From a virus, in the IMG/VR virus record IMGVR_UViG_3300048024_000800, positions 1 through 64,000 of that record: a DNA stretch of 64,000 nucleotides. One strand, given 5' to 3'. Of this stretch, positions 17,947-26,935 are shown in pieces. Under the pieces are notes generated by a model that made no database searches, was not told the origin of the DNA, and saw nothing but the letters and a program-made list of their open reading frames with translations. The translations under genes and the position numbers were made by a program. Each line of letters begins with the position of its first letter. Positions within the stretch are counted from its first letter, which is position 1.

Positions 17947-19073
17947 GTTTCTCTAATTACCAACAAACCGTAATAATAAACGGAATATCTTTATCTGGGG
18001 TTCAAGATGTTAACGGAAGTTATGGAATCAATGAAAAGCCTGTTCGTGTTGCAGGGGCTGGATTTGTTGACGCTTTAATAGATTCTCCGCTAGAAGGAAA
18101 CTTTTCGATTTCAAGAAAAATGGTAAGCCGGGACCCTCTTCTCTCTTCCAATGTTATTGGCTCCTACGATTTTGATGAAGAAGAAATTAGCGGGGCTATA
18201 CTTTATGATGAAGCTAGCAAGGGGTTCGGGTTTACTAAAGGTAGGGTTTCCAGGTATTCTGTTTCTTGTTCTGTTGGAGATATTCCGTCTATCGAGACCG
18301 ATATTATTGTGTTTGGGTCGTTGGGAAAAAATGTTCTATCTGAAACTCGTTTCGAAATTAATGAGTCTTTTGCAAATTATCCATTTGGGGGCGATGATGT
18401 CTATTTCTTGGATTCTAATGGAAATCTTCTTGATGGTTCAAATTCAGAGAATTTAAAAACTAAATGGGATGGCGGATCTTTAGTCGTCAGTCAAAGTGAT
18501 TATAATTCTCTACCTTCTAACTCTCGCATATTCGACGATGGTGATGTTTTGGGTTTGGGCAGAAACGCATTCTCTTCGCAAGTTTCCTATGAGGGAGCTA
18601 TAAACAAAGAGCATCCACCAATACAATTTTGCGATCAATCTAGTATTAAGGTCAGTGTTAGTGATTTTGAAATAGATGCTGTCAGTGATTTTAGTTTTAG
18701 CAGGACAATAAACTTATCACCGATTTATGCAATACATCAAGGAAACGACCAAGAGTGGGATGAGGGCAAACTTAGTTTTCCTAACCTAGAGCCTGTTCAG
18801 ATAGATACTCAATATCCGATTGAGACAGATATAAATTTCACGATGATCGTTCAGTCTTATCAAATAAGAGAAATTAGGGAAAGAATACAGTCTGCCCCAA
18901 AAAGCGATGTATCTATTCAAATAAGGGATTCAAAGACCGATCAAATAATCAACTCTCTGGTCGGAAGAAACGTAAGACTTACAAGTGAATCTCTCACTTC
19001 GAATACAGAGCAGGAGATGTCCATATCTTTAACCTATAAAGGTTATGAAACCTCTCACAATCCCGTAATATGA
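17943..19073 (+). CDS. Distal-tail / tail-tube-like protein (paralogue C)
   Basis: 376 residues, coupled by ATGA overlaps to the tape measure and to the next gene. The scaffold (NVIGSYDFDEEEISGA, GFTKGRVSRYSVSCSVGDIPS, IIVFGSLG) parallels that of 19070-19987 and, more distantly, the tube-like genes at 3559 and 4737. Residues ~152-211 are an insert (FLDSNGNLLDG...ENLKTKWD...LGLGRNAFS) that also occurs inside the metalloprotease of the 1800-residue protein. Placement directly after the tape measure suits a distal tail or tail-tip ring protein. Function is inferred. Confidence 0.6.
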   Translation: MSFSNYQQTVIINGISLSGVQDVNGSYGINEKPVRVAGAGFVDALIDSPLEGNFSISRKMVSRDPLLSSNVIGSYDFDEEEISGAILYDEASKGFGFTKGRVSRYSVSCSVGDIPSIETDIIVFGSLGKNVLSETRFEINESFANYPFGGDDVYFLDSNGNLLDGSNSENLKTKWDGGSLVVSQSDYNSLPSNSRIFDDGDVLGLGRNAFSSQVSYEGAINKEHPPIQFCDQSSIKVSVSDFEIDAVSDFSFSRTINLSPIYAIHQGNDQEWDEGKLSFPNLEPVQIDTQYPIETDINFTMIVQSYQIREIRERIQSAPKSDVSIQIRDSKTDQIINSLVGRNVRLTSESLTSNTEQEMSISLTYKGYETSHNPVI

Positions 19074-19987
19074 GTAATCCGTTTTTAAGGTTCGAAGATG
19101 GAAAAATTTCCTTAGGAGGTAAAGACTTATTGGTTTCATCTGCGAACCTTTCTATTTCTCCATCTTTTCAGGTAGAGAGGGTTTACGGGGATTATGATCC
19201 CGACCTGGTTGGAGCTAAGACAGAATTTATTAATTTCGCCCCAATGACCGGACTTAATGGAAAATTGGATATTTCGTTTTACATCTCCGCCGAATCTTTT
19301 AATCGAGAAGGAGGTATTAATTCTATCGAAAGACTGTTTGAAATAAAAGGCGGAATGTCTGAGGATCCTATACATTCAAATGTTGTTGGTAGATATTCTT
19401 TCGACAATATGTATTTAACTTCTTTTAGTTTTGAGCTTCAACCTTTTAAAATTGTTAAGGCTAGCGCTTCGTATATTATATATGGTTCAATCAGAAAGAA
19501 TCCTAGCCGAAGATTTGTTCAGTTGGGAGCTAATTTTGCTCATGGGTTAAAATCTTTCGGGCAAATAAAAATTGGAGGCGCTGCAGTTAACCCTTCTTCC
19601 TCTGAGAAGTTTGAAATTAATAGTTTGAATTATAAAATAATCGTGGATAGAAAGCTACATACTAAGATAAGAGAATCTGAAAATACGAGTATTAATACTT
19701 TTCCCGACGGGGTCTTGCCTTATAGAGTTTCAGTTGAAAGCATCGAGTCTGAAATGAATGTGCAATGTAATGATATTGTCTCAAGCTTGAATTCTTACGG
19801 AGATCAGCAGCTGGGGAGCTCTCCCGAAGGGCTGCAAGATTCTGAAATTTGCGCCTTTTTGTACTCTGCAAAAGGGGAGAGGGTCGCTAAATTTTCCTCA
19901 AGGGGTAAGATTCAGTCAGAGTCTATTTCTATAACTGAAGGATCAAACGCTTCTTGCAATATATATATTAAGGAAATTATAAAGTAA
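19070..19987 (+). CDS. Distal-tail / tail-tube-like protein (paralogue D)
   Basis: 305 residues. Contains NVVGRYSFDNMYLTSFSFELQ and ASASYIIYGSIRKNPS, aligned with the equivalent SYDFDEEEI and TDIIVFGSLGKN segments of the preceding gene, so the two are tandem diverged paralogues without the insert found in the first. ATGA and TAATG overlaps on both sides. Together they probably form a ring at the tail end between the tube and the tip complex, an inference from gene order. Confidence 0.55.
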   Translation: MSNPFLRFEDGKISLGGKDLLVSSANLSISPSFQVERVYGDYDPDLVGAKTEFINFAPMTGLNGKLDISFYISAESFNREGGINSIERLFEIKGGMSEDPIHSNVVGRYSFDNMYLTSFSFELQPFKIVKASASYIIYGSIRKNPSRRFVQLGANFAHGLKSFGQIKIGGAAVNPSSSEKFEINSLNYKIIVDRKLHTKIRESENTSINTFPDGVLPYRVSVESIESEMNVQCNDIVSSLNSYGDQQLGSSPEGLQDSEICAFLYSAKGERVAKFSSRGKIQSESISITEGSNASCNIYIKEIIK

Positions 19988-22900
19988 TGAGTAATAATCC
20001 TGAAGATGGAAATTATTTTCTAGCTAACATATCTAATTATAGCGGGGTTTTTGACCCTTCTCTTAGTTATAAAAAGTTTGATTTTGTTTATGATCAGAAT
20101 GACGGGCTTTATTATTACGCAAAAAAAGATATTTCTTTTGGTGGTAATGTTCAAGTTTCGGGTGATTATAGATTTGATTTAGTTCCAGATGGCCCCATAA
20201 TAGATAATAGAGAGTCGTATTACATTTATGATAAATGGAATCAATTAGGGTTGCTAAACCAAGGTTTTCGTGCTGGACAAGAAATAAGTATACAGGGTTC
20301 TATACAGGGTTCAAACGGGAACTTTGAGGTTTTAGAAGTCGAAGAGAGCGTGGACGCTTATTATAATTCAGAAGCTCAAAACACAATTATCTCTGCGTTA
20401 GATCTCACTGAACTTGCTGGAGGTTGGTACAGGTCTTCGTGGTTTTTTATTCCTAATAAGGGAGAAGTTTCTGAACTCGACAAGTCTCTTAACTATCTAA
20501 TAGAAGGTAGTAATTGGATTTATAATACACTACTCGGTTGGCTTTTTATTAATCTTGATAATTCTTACGGAAAAAACTTTTGGTTTTACATGCCACAATT
20601 TTCTAACTCTAGGAGTGAGGGTGACGGTGTTTGGTTATGGGCTGATATTCAAACTATCGGGTCTTCAATTGCAAACTCAAACTCTTTTATTTATCTAGGA
20701 CCTTCTAATCAAGTTAACGACTACTTGAGTTATGTGGTAAATTCTCCAGAGCTTAATGAATATTACTCTCTTGGTAAAAGTTGGGATTATCAGGATGGCC
20801 TGGGCTCTCTTCCGTCAGATAGAAAAAGTAAAGAGGAATTTGGACTAAGTCATTGGGTTTTTAACGGAGAAAAAGAAGGTTATTCTATGCCAACAAAACA
20901 GCTCATGGGTGCAGAAAGTTGGGTTTTTTGTTCCGAGTCTCACTCAGACTTATATTCTGTTTATTTTTATAATTACTCTGATAATACTTGGTTTGGCAAA
21001 TCAACGTCTTCTCTGGCTATCTCTCAAGTTTCGAGTTCTCAGGTTCAAATATCTCCAGAGTCTTCTGTTCCTTCGAGTTTTGTACCTAATAGGTTGACCG
21101 ATGGAGTATCTTCTAGGTTGATCGTTAGAGGTTCAAATGAGAATTCTAAGATTTCTACAATTGAGGAAGCTGGCGAAAATAATATTATTCTTACCTCTAT
21201 CAATAATTTGCCCAGTTCTAATCAAGATGCTTGGGCGTCCGACAGATTCTTTTTTGATGCAGATTATGGATCTACTGTAAATTTCAAAGCCAATGTGAGT
21301 AAAAATGAATTCGGCAATGGATATTATTCTGTTCAACCAAAAGGAATTAATTGTTTGGACTTTGAGGTTAATTTAGATTTTAGAAATAGGACTAATAGGG
21401 AGGCTAATGCAATCATTCATTTTTTAGAATCCCATCAAGGCCAACTAGAAAAAGATTCTTCCTCTTCTTTTTTGCAGTATAATCAGGGAATATCTGGATT
21501 CAATTGGGACGGCTCTTCCACCTTTCATCCATACGACTCCCTGGATAATCAGTCTAAAACTTTTTACTGTTCAGAGTTTTCTCATAGTTTAAATTTTGAG
21601 AATAGTAATGATGTCTCTGTTAAGTTGAGAAATTTTAATACTTCTATATTGAATAAGTCTGAATCATTGTTTATTAATAGAGCTGATGATTATAGCGAAA
21701 GCTCTTATTATTCTAAAAATGATGTGGTTTTTTATCCGGATAATCATCAGTATTATTATTTTCATAGCGGAAGCCAGCATCAGGAGGCTCTAGCTGGGCC
21801 TCCCGTTTTGATGCATGATGAGTGGACTAAACAAAGCGGGTATTGCTCAGAGATAAACAAAGAAGCGTGGACTAGGGAGTTTTTCTGGAAACCTTCTGTC
21901 GGGCTAACTGTGTCCCAGAACCCCAAGGTTTTAGAATTAAATTTGAACGATTCGTATTCGCAGATTTATGCAAACGGAATTAATGCTAATCTATTAAATT
22001 TAAATCTAAATTTTAATAATAGAGATGACGCAGAGTGTTATTCTATTCTTCATTTTTTGGAACAACATTACGGATCTGTACCTTTTATATTTTACCCTCC
22101 TGCTCCCTACGAAACAGAAAAGGCTTTTATATGTAGAGATTGGTCTCACGTTTATAATTTTAAAAATAATCATAGTATATCTGTTCTATTCGAGGAGTTT
22201 CCTTTAAAGCTATCGAGTGAGGATTTAATTAACCAAATATCTCCCGCAATAAAAACTAAAGGAGAAATAATTGCTCCTTCTTTTTTAGAGTTTTCTGAAG
22301 AGAATGAAGAGTTCTCTTGGGATTCCGTGTTAAAGAAAAGGTTTTATATAAAAAATGTTGGCGGAACTGATGTAGATATATCAAGCTTGCGCATTTCTTC
22401 AGAAAGATATTTTAGAATTTTAGGAAAAAGGTCCTTGGGCGAAACGTATTGCACTGAGGGGCTTGATAGAAAAAGTTTAGTTTTCGACGAGAGCTTTGTT
22501 ACAGCGCGATCTATATATTTAGATATTTTAGAGCAAGATGCTCCCGAGAGTTTTATTCAAATATATTCTGAAGATTTAAAATATTGGAGCGTTGGCGATT
22601 TTATTGGGGTGCTAATGAATGACGATTTATTTCTTTATTCCGCTCCTTCCGTTAAAAAAATAAAAATTTTATATAAAGATTTATTGGGTAGGGATGCAGA
22701 TTCGCAGGGCTTAGATTACTATATAAATGAGAGTGATAATTTAAGTATTGTTGAGTCAATAATGGATTCTAGTGAGTTTTGCGAAGCTTTTCTTTTGCCT
22801 AAAACTTCTGAGCGGCCAGGAACCGTGCTGCAAGTACCTTTGGATAAGCTATTAGATCTTAATCTTCAGGGTAGGACGATAAAACTTAAATCTTATGATG

Positions 22901-25389
22901 ATGGAGTTCAGGGGTTTGAGACTTTCGACGATGGCCCTTTCGCTAGATTTATTCAGTACCCGGATGGAAAAATAAAAGATGAGGGATCTGGCACATTTTA
23001 TGATTATTCGTATTTCATTAATAGCTCTATGTTTGAGCAATATGGAACTTCTGTCGTTCCTGCTTATTCTGAGGTATATATAGACATAGTATATCAAAAT
23101 AAATATGGCGAGATTCCGGCATTTTTTTTAGAAGATAATTTAGGGGAGAGAATAGAGTGGAATAATTATGATGGAAGCCCGGGAGGAGGGTTAAAGATTT
23201 CAAATGGAAGCGAGTGGCTCGACTCCGAACTTACAATTCAAACTGATTCTAAGGCAATAAAGTCAGAGCTTCGAGCTTGGGTGACGTCTTCAGATAAAGA
23301 GCGCAAAGAAGTTATTGAGGAGGAGAATGAAGCCTGGAAAAAAGCCGAATGCATAACTTTTCCTTTCAGCCTAAGATTTATGGATGCAGATAGCAGTCGT
23401 TTTATAAAATTTGGTAACCTCTGGCTTCAATCATTTAGTCATGGGGACCCAGTCCGACCTAGAACCGAAAACTCTGAGGGAACTTTATTTAAAGATGCGG
23501 TTAATTGTAGGGCTGATTGGCCTTTGTTTGACTCTTCTGACTCTGTTCATTATTTAGGTTTATGGGTTCCTTATGAATTTAAAACTTTTTCAATACAGAA
23601 TGGGGGGGTTTTATTACCAAGGCCTTTTTCTCCAACTTCTGTTCTAAGTTCTACCGGTGAGCTAAAAATTAACTCCTCTATTTCTTTGGACGTCGCTAAT
23701 TCTGATATTCATACATTGATAAGTATTGAGCCTATCGATTCATCTGAATTACCATTAGGGTATTCCAGCGGTTGGAGTCAAAAAGGAATTATGAAAATTC
23801 ATTCTTCAAAAGCTAACACTTTAGAAGATAATGTATCTTTGCCGGTTAGTTTTTCATACTCTTGTTTTTCTGAAGCTTCTTGCTTTATTGAGGATAATGC
23901 GGGATTGGGTAATATACAGTTTTCTATAGAACCTGTAGTTTATAAATATGGAATGTTGTATGACAGCGAGCTTGAAAGCTATTATGTAGAGAATAAAGAT
24001 GGAGATTCGCTAGGAAGAAACCTAGATCTTGATTCGGCTTACAGTCTGCTACTGAGGTCAAAAACATCTCTCGATGCTTATAAGAAGATGGTTGATTACT
24101 GGGGCAGGGTTTCATGCAGAATTTGGAGGCACTTGACTAGAACTGACGCTCAGGATGAATTGCTCAAGGAAGCTTATTCAAATCAGGGGCTTGAGCGACT
24201 TTGGGTTGTAGGAAACTTTATTCGACAATCTTCTCCGCTTCCATATTTAAAAAACTCTCCTGGGTTTAATTTTGATATAAATTTTATGTGCCCAGATATA
24301 GATCCTAGGTTTAAAGAAGGGCTTGAAGAAGCTATACTTTCTTGGCAGAATATTATTCAAGATGATTGTTCTATAAGTGTGGACATAGTTGAGACCTCTC
24401 ATGGCAGACTCCCTGGAGAATTTGGGTTTGATCCAAATTCTTCAACAATAGCTTATGTCGCATCGAGTGCGTCAAGTTTTATAGAAAAAGGCATGAGGGT
24501 CTGGGGAAAAGATTACCCTCTTCGCGCAAGCGCTGTTTTTGCGTATAACCCTGAGATTATGTCTTCTGATGAATCTCTTAATTTAAATAGCTTGGGATCA
24601 AGTTTTGCTAAAGAGGTATCATCTCATGAACTTGGGCACGTTTTTGGGTTGACTGTGTTTCATAAAGTGGGGTTTTTCATGCCTGCAAGCCAAGAGAAGC
24701 TTGATGAGATAATACCTAACCAAATCATAAGGCCTTTTGACGGAGATTTTGTTTTCTTTACTAATTCAAATGGAGATACTTTAAGCGAAGGTGAAAATCT
24801 GAAGACGATATGGGACAACCTACTTGGACCTTGGGAAACAGAGCCTGTGTTTATAGACCAGGCGCAATACGATTCTCTGTCCGACGAATCTTTTTTAAGT
24901 TCTGACAATAAAACATTATCTTTGGGCAAGGACGCCTTTAGTGAAAGAAATAACATAACCTCTTTCTGGGGAGATGAGAGTCGGCAACTCATGGCTCATT
25001 CTTATGAAAATGAAGATTTTGGATGGCAATATATCGCAGCTAAAGGGGTTGAAAAGTATCAAGAGTTAATTGCTCATAATGGATACGATGATCCAGATAA
25101 TTATTTTTATGAAAGCGTGCCTCTTAATCAAAGGAATAATACCAATTCTACAGAAATACTACCGGACCTGCACTTTTCTGAGTTTCCAAAAAAGCAAAAA
25201 AATGGCATTAAATGGCAACCAGCTTTTCCAGCCGCCCTTATGACCACTTTTATCGACTTAAATAAGGGTATGACTCAATCAAGATTTACTTTAGGATGTA
25301 TAGAGGATTTAGGTTATACTGTTGATTATACTTTTGCATGTTCTAATGATCACCCTAGCTTAAAAATAGATGCTGGAGAGAACGATTAA
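19987..25389 (+). CDS. Giant minor tail protein: duplicated M-like domains, DUF4214-like module, M8-type metalloprotease
   Basis: 1800 residues. Residues ~450-560 and ~650-745 are two copies of a lambda-gpM-like minor tail domain (LDFRNRTNREANAIIHFLE; LNFNNRDDAECYSILHFLE; each ending in FxC-x-x-(F/W)SH). Trp-rich and CBM-like segments surround them. Residues ~889-938 (ILYKDLLGRDADSQGLDYY) match DUF4214. Residues ~1440-1790 are a zinc metalloprotease: H1547-E1548-x-x-H1551-x-x-G1554, a late third His H1729 (DLHFSEF), a Met-turn M1752 (ALMTTF), and the closing SRFTLGCIEDLGYTVDY, the leishmanolysin (M8) layout. The gene lies between tape measure/distal-tail genes and the L-like gene, where lambda has M. 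The protease may degrade host surface protein or process the tail. Confidence 0.82.
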   Translation: MSNNPEDGNYFLANISNYSGVFDPSLSYKKFDFVYDQNDGLYYYAKKDISFGGNVQVSGDYRFDLVPDGPIIDNRESYYIYDKWNQLGLLNQGFRAGQEISIQGSIQGSNGNFEVLEVEESVDAYYNSEAQNTIISALDLTELAGGWYRSSWFFIPNKGEVSELDKSLNYLIEGSNWIYNTLLGWLFINLDNSYGKNFWFYMPQFSNSRSEGDGVWLWADIQTIGSSIANSNSFIYLGPSNQVNDYLSYVVNSPELNEYYSLGKSWDYQDGLGSLPSDRKSKEEFGLSHWVFNGEKEGYSMPTKQLMGAESWVFCSESHSDLYSVYFYNYSDNTWFGKSTSSLAISQVSSSQVQISPESSVPSSFVPNRLTDGVSSRLIVRGSNENSKISTIEEAGENNIILTSINNLPSSNQDAWASDRFFFDADYGSTVNFKANVSKNEFGNGYYSVQPKGINCLDFEVNLDFRNRTNREANAIIHFLESHQGQLEKDSSSSFLQYNQGISGFNWDGSSTFHPYDSLDNQSKTFYCSEFSHSLNFENSNDVSVKLRNFNTSILNKSESLFINRADDYSESSYYSKNDVVFYPDNHQYYYFHSGSQHQEALAGPPVLMHDEWTKQSGYCSEINKEAWTREFFWKPSVGLTVSQNPKVLELNLNDSYSQIYANGINANLLNLNLNFNNRDDAECYSILHFLEQHYGSVPFIFYPPAPYETEKAFICRDWSHVYNFKNNHSISVLFEEFPLKLSSEDLINQISPAIKTKGEIIAPSFLEFSEENEEFSWDSVLKKRFYIKNVGGTDVDISSLRISSERYFRILGKRSLGETYCTEGLDRKSLVFDESFVTARSIYLDILEQDAPESFIQIYSEDLKYWSVGDFIGVLMNDDLFLYSAPSVKKIKILYKDLLGRDADSQGLDYYINESDNLSIVESIMDSSEFCEAFLLPKTSERPGTVLQVPLDKLLDLNLQGRTIKLKSYDDGVQGFETFDDGPFARFIQYPDGKIKDEGSGTFYDYSYFINSSMFEQYGTSVVPAYSEVYIDIVYQNKYGEIPAFFLEDNLGERIEWNNYDGSPGGGLKISNGSEWLDSELTIQTDSKAIKSELRAWVTSSDKERKEVIEEENEAWKKAECITFPFSLRFMDADSSRFIKFGNLWLQSFSHGDPVRPRTENSEGTLFKDAVNCRADWPLFDSSDSVHYLGLWVPYEFKTFSIQNGGVLLPRPFSPTSVLSSTGELKINSSISLDVANSDIHTLISIEPIDSSELPLGYSSGWSQKGIMKIHSSKANTLEDNVSLPVSFSYSCFSEASCFIEDNAGLGNIQFSIEPVVYKYGMLYDSELESYYVENKDGDSLGRNLDLDSAYSLLLRSKTSLDAYKKMVDYWGRVSCRIWRHLTRTDAQDELLKEAYSNQGLERLWVVGNFIRQSSPLPYLKNSPGFNFDINFMCPDIDPRFKEGLEEAILSWQNIIQDDCSISVDIVETSHGRLPGEFGFDPNSSTIAYVASSASSFIEKGMRVWGKDYPLRASAVFAYNPEIMSSDESLNLNSLGSSFAKEVSSHELGHVFGLTVFHKVGFFMPASQEKLDEIIPNQIIRPFDGDFVFFTNSNGDTLSEGENLKTIWDNLLGPWETEPVFIDQAQYDSLSDESFLSSDNKTLSLGKDAFSERNNITSFWGDESRQLMAHSYENEDFGWQYIAAKGVEKYQELIAHNGYDDPDNYFYESVPLNQRNNTNSTEILPDLHFSEFPKKQKNGIKWQPAFPAALMTTFIDLNKGMTQSRFTLGCIEDLGYTVDYTFACSNDHPSLKIDAGEND

Positions 25390-25395
25390 CATATT

Positions 25396-26595
25396 ATGAC
25401 ACAGGAATCAAGTTCAAACTTAAATAAGCAGTTAAATTCTTTAACTCCTGATACTCTTCTTGAGTTTTTTGAGATAGATTTTAGCAATCTCCAAGCAAAC
25501 TTTGATCAGTTTAAATTGGATTATGGAATAACTTTTGGCTCTGAACCTATTTATAGGTTTTGCCCCATGATAAATGGAACAAACCCTATTATCTGGCAGG
25601 GAATTTCCTTTCAGCCTTTGCCTATAAAAATAGAAGGTTTTGAGCATAAGTCTGAAGGAGGTTTGCCTAGACCAATATTAACCCTTGCAAATCCTGATGG
25701 AATATTCTCTAGAATAGTTTATTCTAATCAAGATTTTACTAATTGTAAGGTAACCAGAAAGCGAACTTTTGCTAAATTTCTTGACTTGGATAATTTCCAA
25801 AACAGGAATCAGGAGGGTGGCACCAATAGCCTCTTTGCTCTCGAAGATAAAGAAGCTCATTTTGATGATGATATATATTATGTAAATAGGAAGGTTTCCG
25901 AGAGTAAAAAAAGCATATCTTTTGAGTTAATTTCTCCACTGGAAATGGAGAATGCCAAGATTCCTGCAAGAAAAATAATTTCTAATTTTTGTCCATGGAC
26001 TTATAGGTGTTCTGTGGGTTGCAAATACAATGGTTTGCCTATAGAGAGTATTGAGGGAGTTGACCTTACTGAGAATTTTTTAAGCAAAAAGAACCAGGGG
26101 TTGTTCTCTAATTCTTCTTCAATTAATGCATCATTACTTGATAAAGATTTAGGTAAAGTCAGGGTAGATCGATATCCAGAAATGCTTAAGTCTGTGCCTG
26201 AGTGGAGCCCTTTTGGTCATCAATTTTCTGAAGAATCTAAAAAGTTTTTAGAAGGTTCTGAAGTGGAAATATTCAGTTACAAGTTGGGAGATTTGGTAAA
26301 AATAGTTAATTCTTCGTCTTCCAATCCTTACGTTCAGGTGCCGCAAGTTTTTGTGTGCACGAGAACTCATGCATCTCCGGCTGAATTTCATCCCTATTTA
26401 AGCAAGGATTATTGGGCTAAGGATGAATGCTCTAAGACTATAAGCGCATGTAAAAAAAGATTCCCTCCTCGAGGCTCCGTAGAAGAAAAAAAATACGCAA
26501 CTAGAGGTAATATTTTTGTAAGAAAAGAGGGCACCATTCCTCAAGACCTTAGGTTTGGGGGTTTTCCTGGAACTGAGGAATATCCTTTTGAATAA
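25396..26595 (+). CDS. Minor tail protein L-like (Fe-S) with carbohydrate-binding insert
   Basis: 399 residues. The N-terminal domain (FFEIDFSNLQ, IIWQGISFQPLPIKIEGFE, RPILTLANPDG) and the cysteine set C199, C205, C209, C345, C352 match lambda gpL, a tail tip protein that holds an iron-sulfur cluster. Between the two cysteine groups, residues ~295-345 contain YKLGDLVKI...FVCTRTHASP...YW, a CBM5/12-like unit inserted into the family fold. It follows the M-like gene by six bases and precedes the JAMM gene, matching the lambda M-L-K order. Confidence 0.85.
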   Translation: MTQESSSNLNKQLNSLTPDTLLEFFEIDFSNLQANFDQFKLDYGITFGSEPIYRFCPMINGTNPIIWQGISFQPLPIKIEGFEHKSEGGLPRPILTLANPDGIFSRIVYSNQDFTNCKVTRKRTFAKFLDLDNFQNRNQEGGTNSLFALEDKEAHFDDDIYYVNRKVSESKKSISFELISPLEMENAKIPARKIISNFCPWTYRCSVGCKYNGLPIESIEGVDLTENFLSKKNQGLFSNSSSINASLLDKDLGKVRVDRYPEMLKSVPEWSPFGHQFSEESKKFLEGSEVEIFSYKLGDLVKIVNSSSSNPYVQVPQVFVCTRTHASPAEFHPYLSKDYWAKDECSKTISACKKRFPPRGSVEEKKYATRGNIFVRKEGTIPQDLRFGGFPGTEEYPFE

Positions 26596-26917
26596 TCCCT
26601 TCCAAGAATTATTGCTATGTAAGATTAAAAAATATGCGAGAGAAAACAGTGGGGAGGAGTCCTGCGGCGTTATAGTTCGGGATCTTGCGGGTTTTAAGTT
26701 CTTTCCTTGCGAGAATTTAAGCCTAAGAAAAGATTCTCATTTTTTTATAGACCCTTATATTATAGTTGAAAATGATGTAGCGTGCATTTATCATTCTCAT
26801 GTGAGTCAATCTTCTGAACCTTCTGCTCTTGATAAAAAAACTTCCAATGAATTATGTATTCCTTATTTAATATATAGTTTAAAAGATGATGACTTTTATT
26901 TTTATAATTGTGTATAG
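26588..26917 (+). CDS. Tail JAMM/MPN peptidase, K-like
   Basis: 109 residues from a TTG at 26588, preceded by GAGG nine bases upstream and overlapping the L-like gene by eight bases; another TTG at 26555 is in frame but has no ribosome site. The metal-binding JAMM signature is complete: E23 or E24 (GEESCG), H69-x-H71, then S79 and D82 (HSH...SALD). Lambda gpK has an N-terminal JAMM domain plus a C-terminal NlpC/P60 domain. Here only the JAMM half exists, so the peptidoglycan-active half is absent or replaced by another protein. It probably acts in tail tip assembly or cleavage. Confidence 0.82.
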   Translation: MNNPFQELLLCKIKKYARENSGEESCGVIVRDLAGFKFFPCENLSLRKDSHFFIDPYIIVENDVACIYHSHVSQSSEPSALDKKTSNELCIPYLIYSLKDDDFYFYNCV

Positions 26918-26918
26918 T
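26910..26918 (+). promoter_or_regulatory. Candidate late promoter element (GTGTATAGT)
   Basis: It overlaps the stop codon of the JAMM gene and precedes a double ribosome site (AAGGTAATAAGG) of the tip gene starting at GTG 26936. TATAGT is a good -10 hexamer preceded by TGTG. Confidence 0.3.
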
Positions 26919-26935
26919 AAGTATAAGGTAATAAG

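Noticed and set aside
24661-24663. H1559 (TVFH) as the third zinc ligand of the metalloprotease
   Set aside because: Its spacing (two residues beyond the standard HExxHxxGxxH) fits poorly, and the M8-type H1729 plus Met-turn fit the whole domain better.
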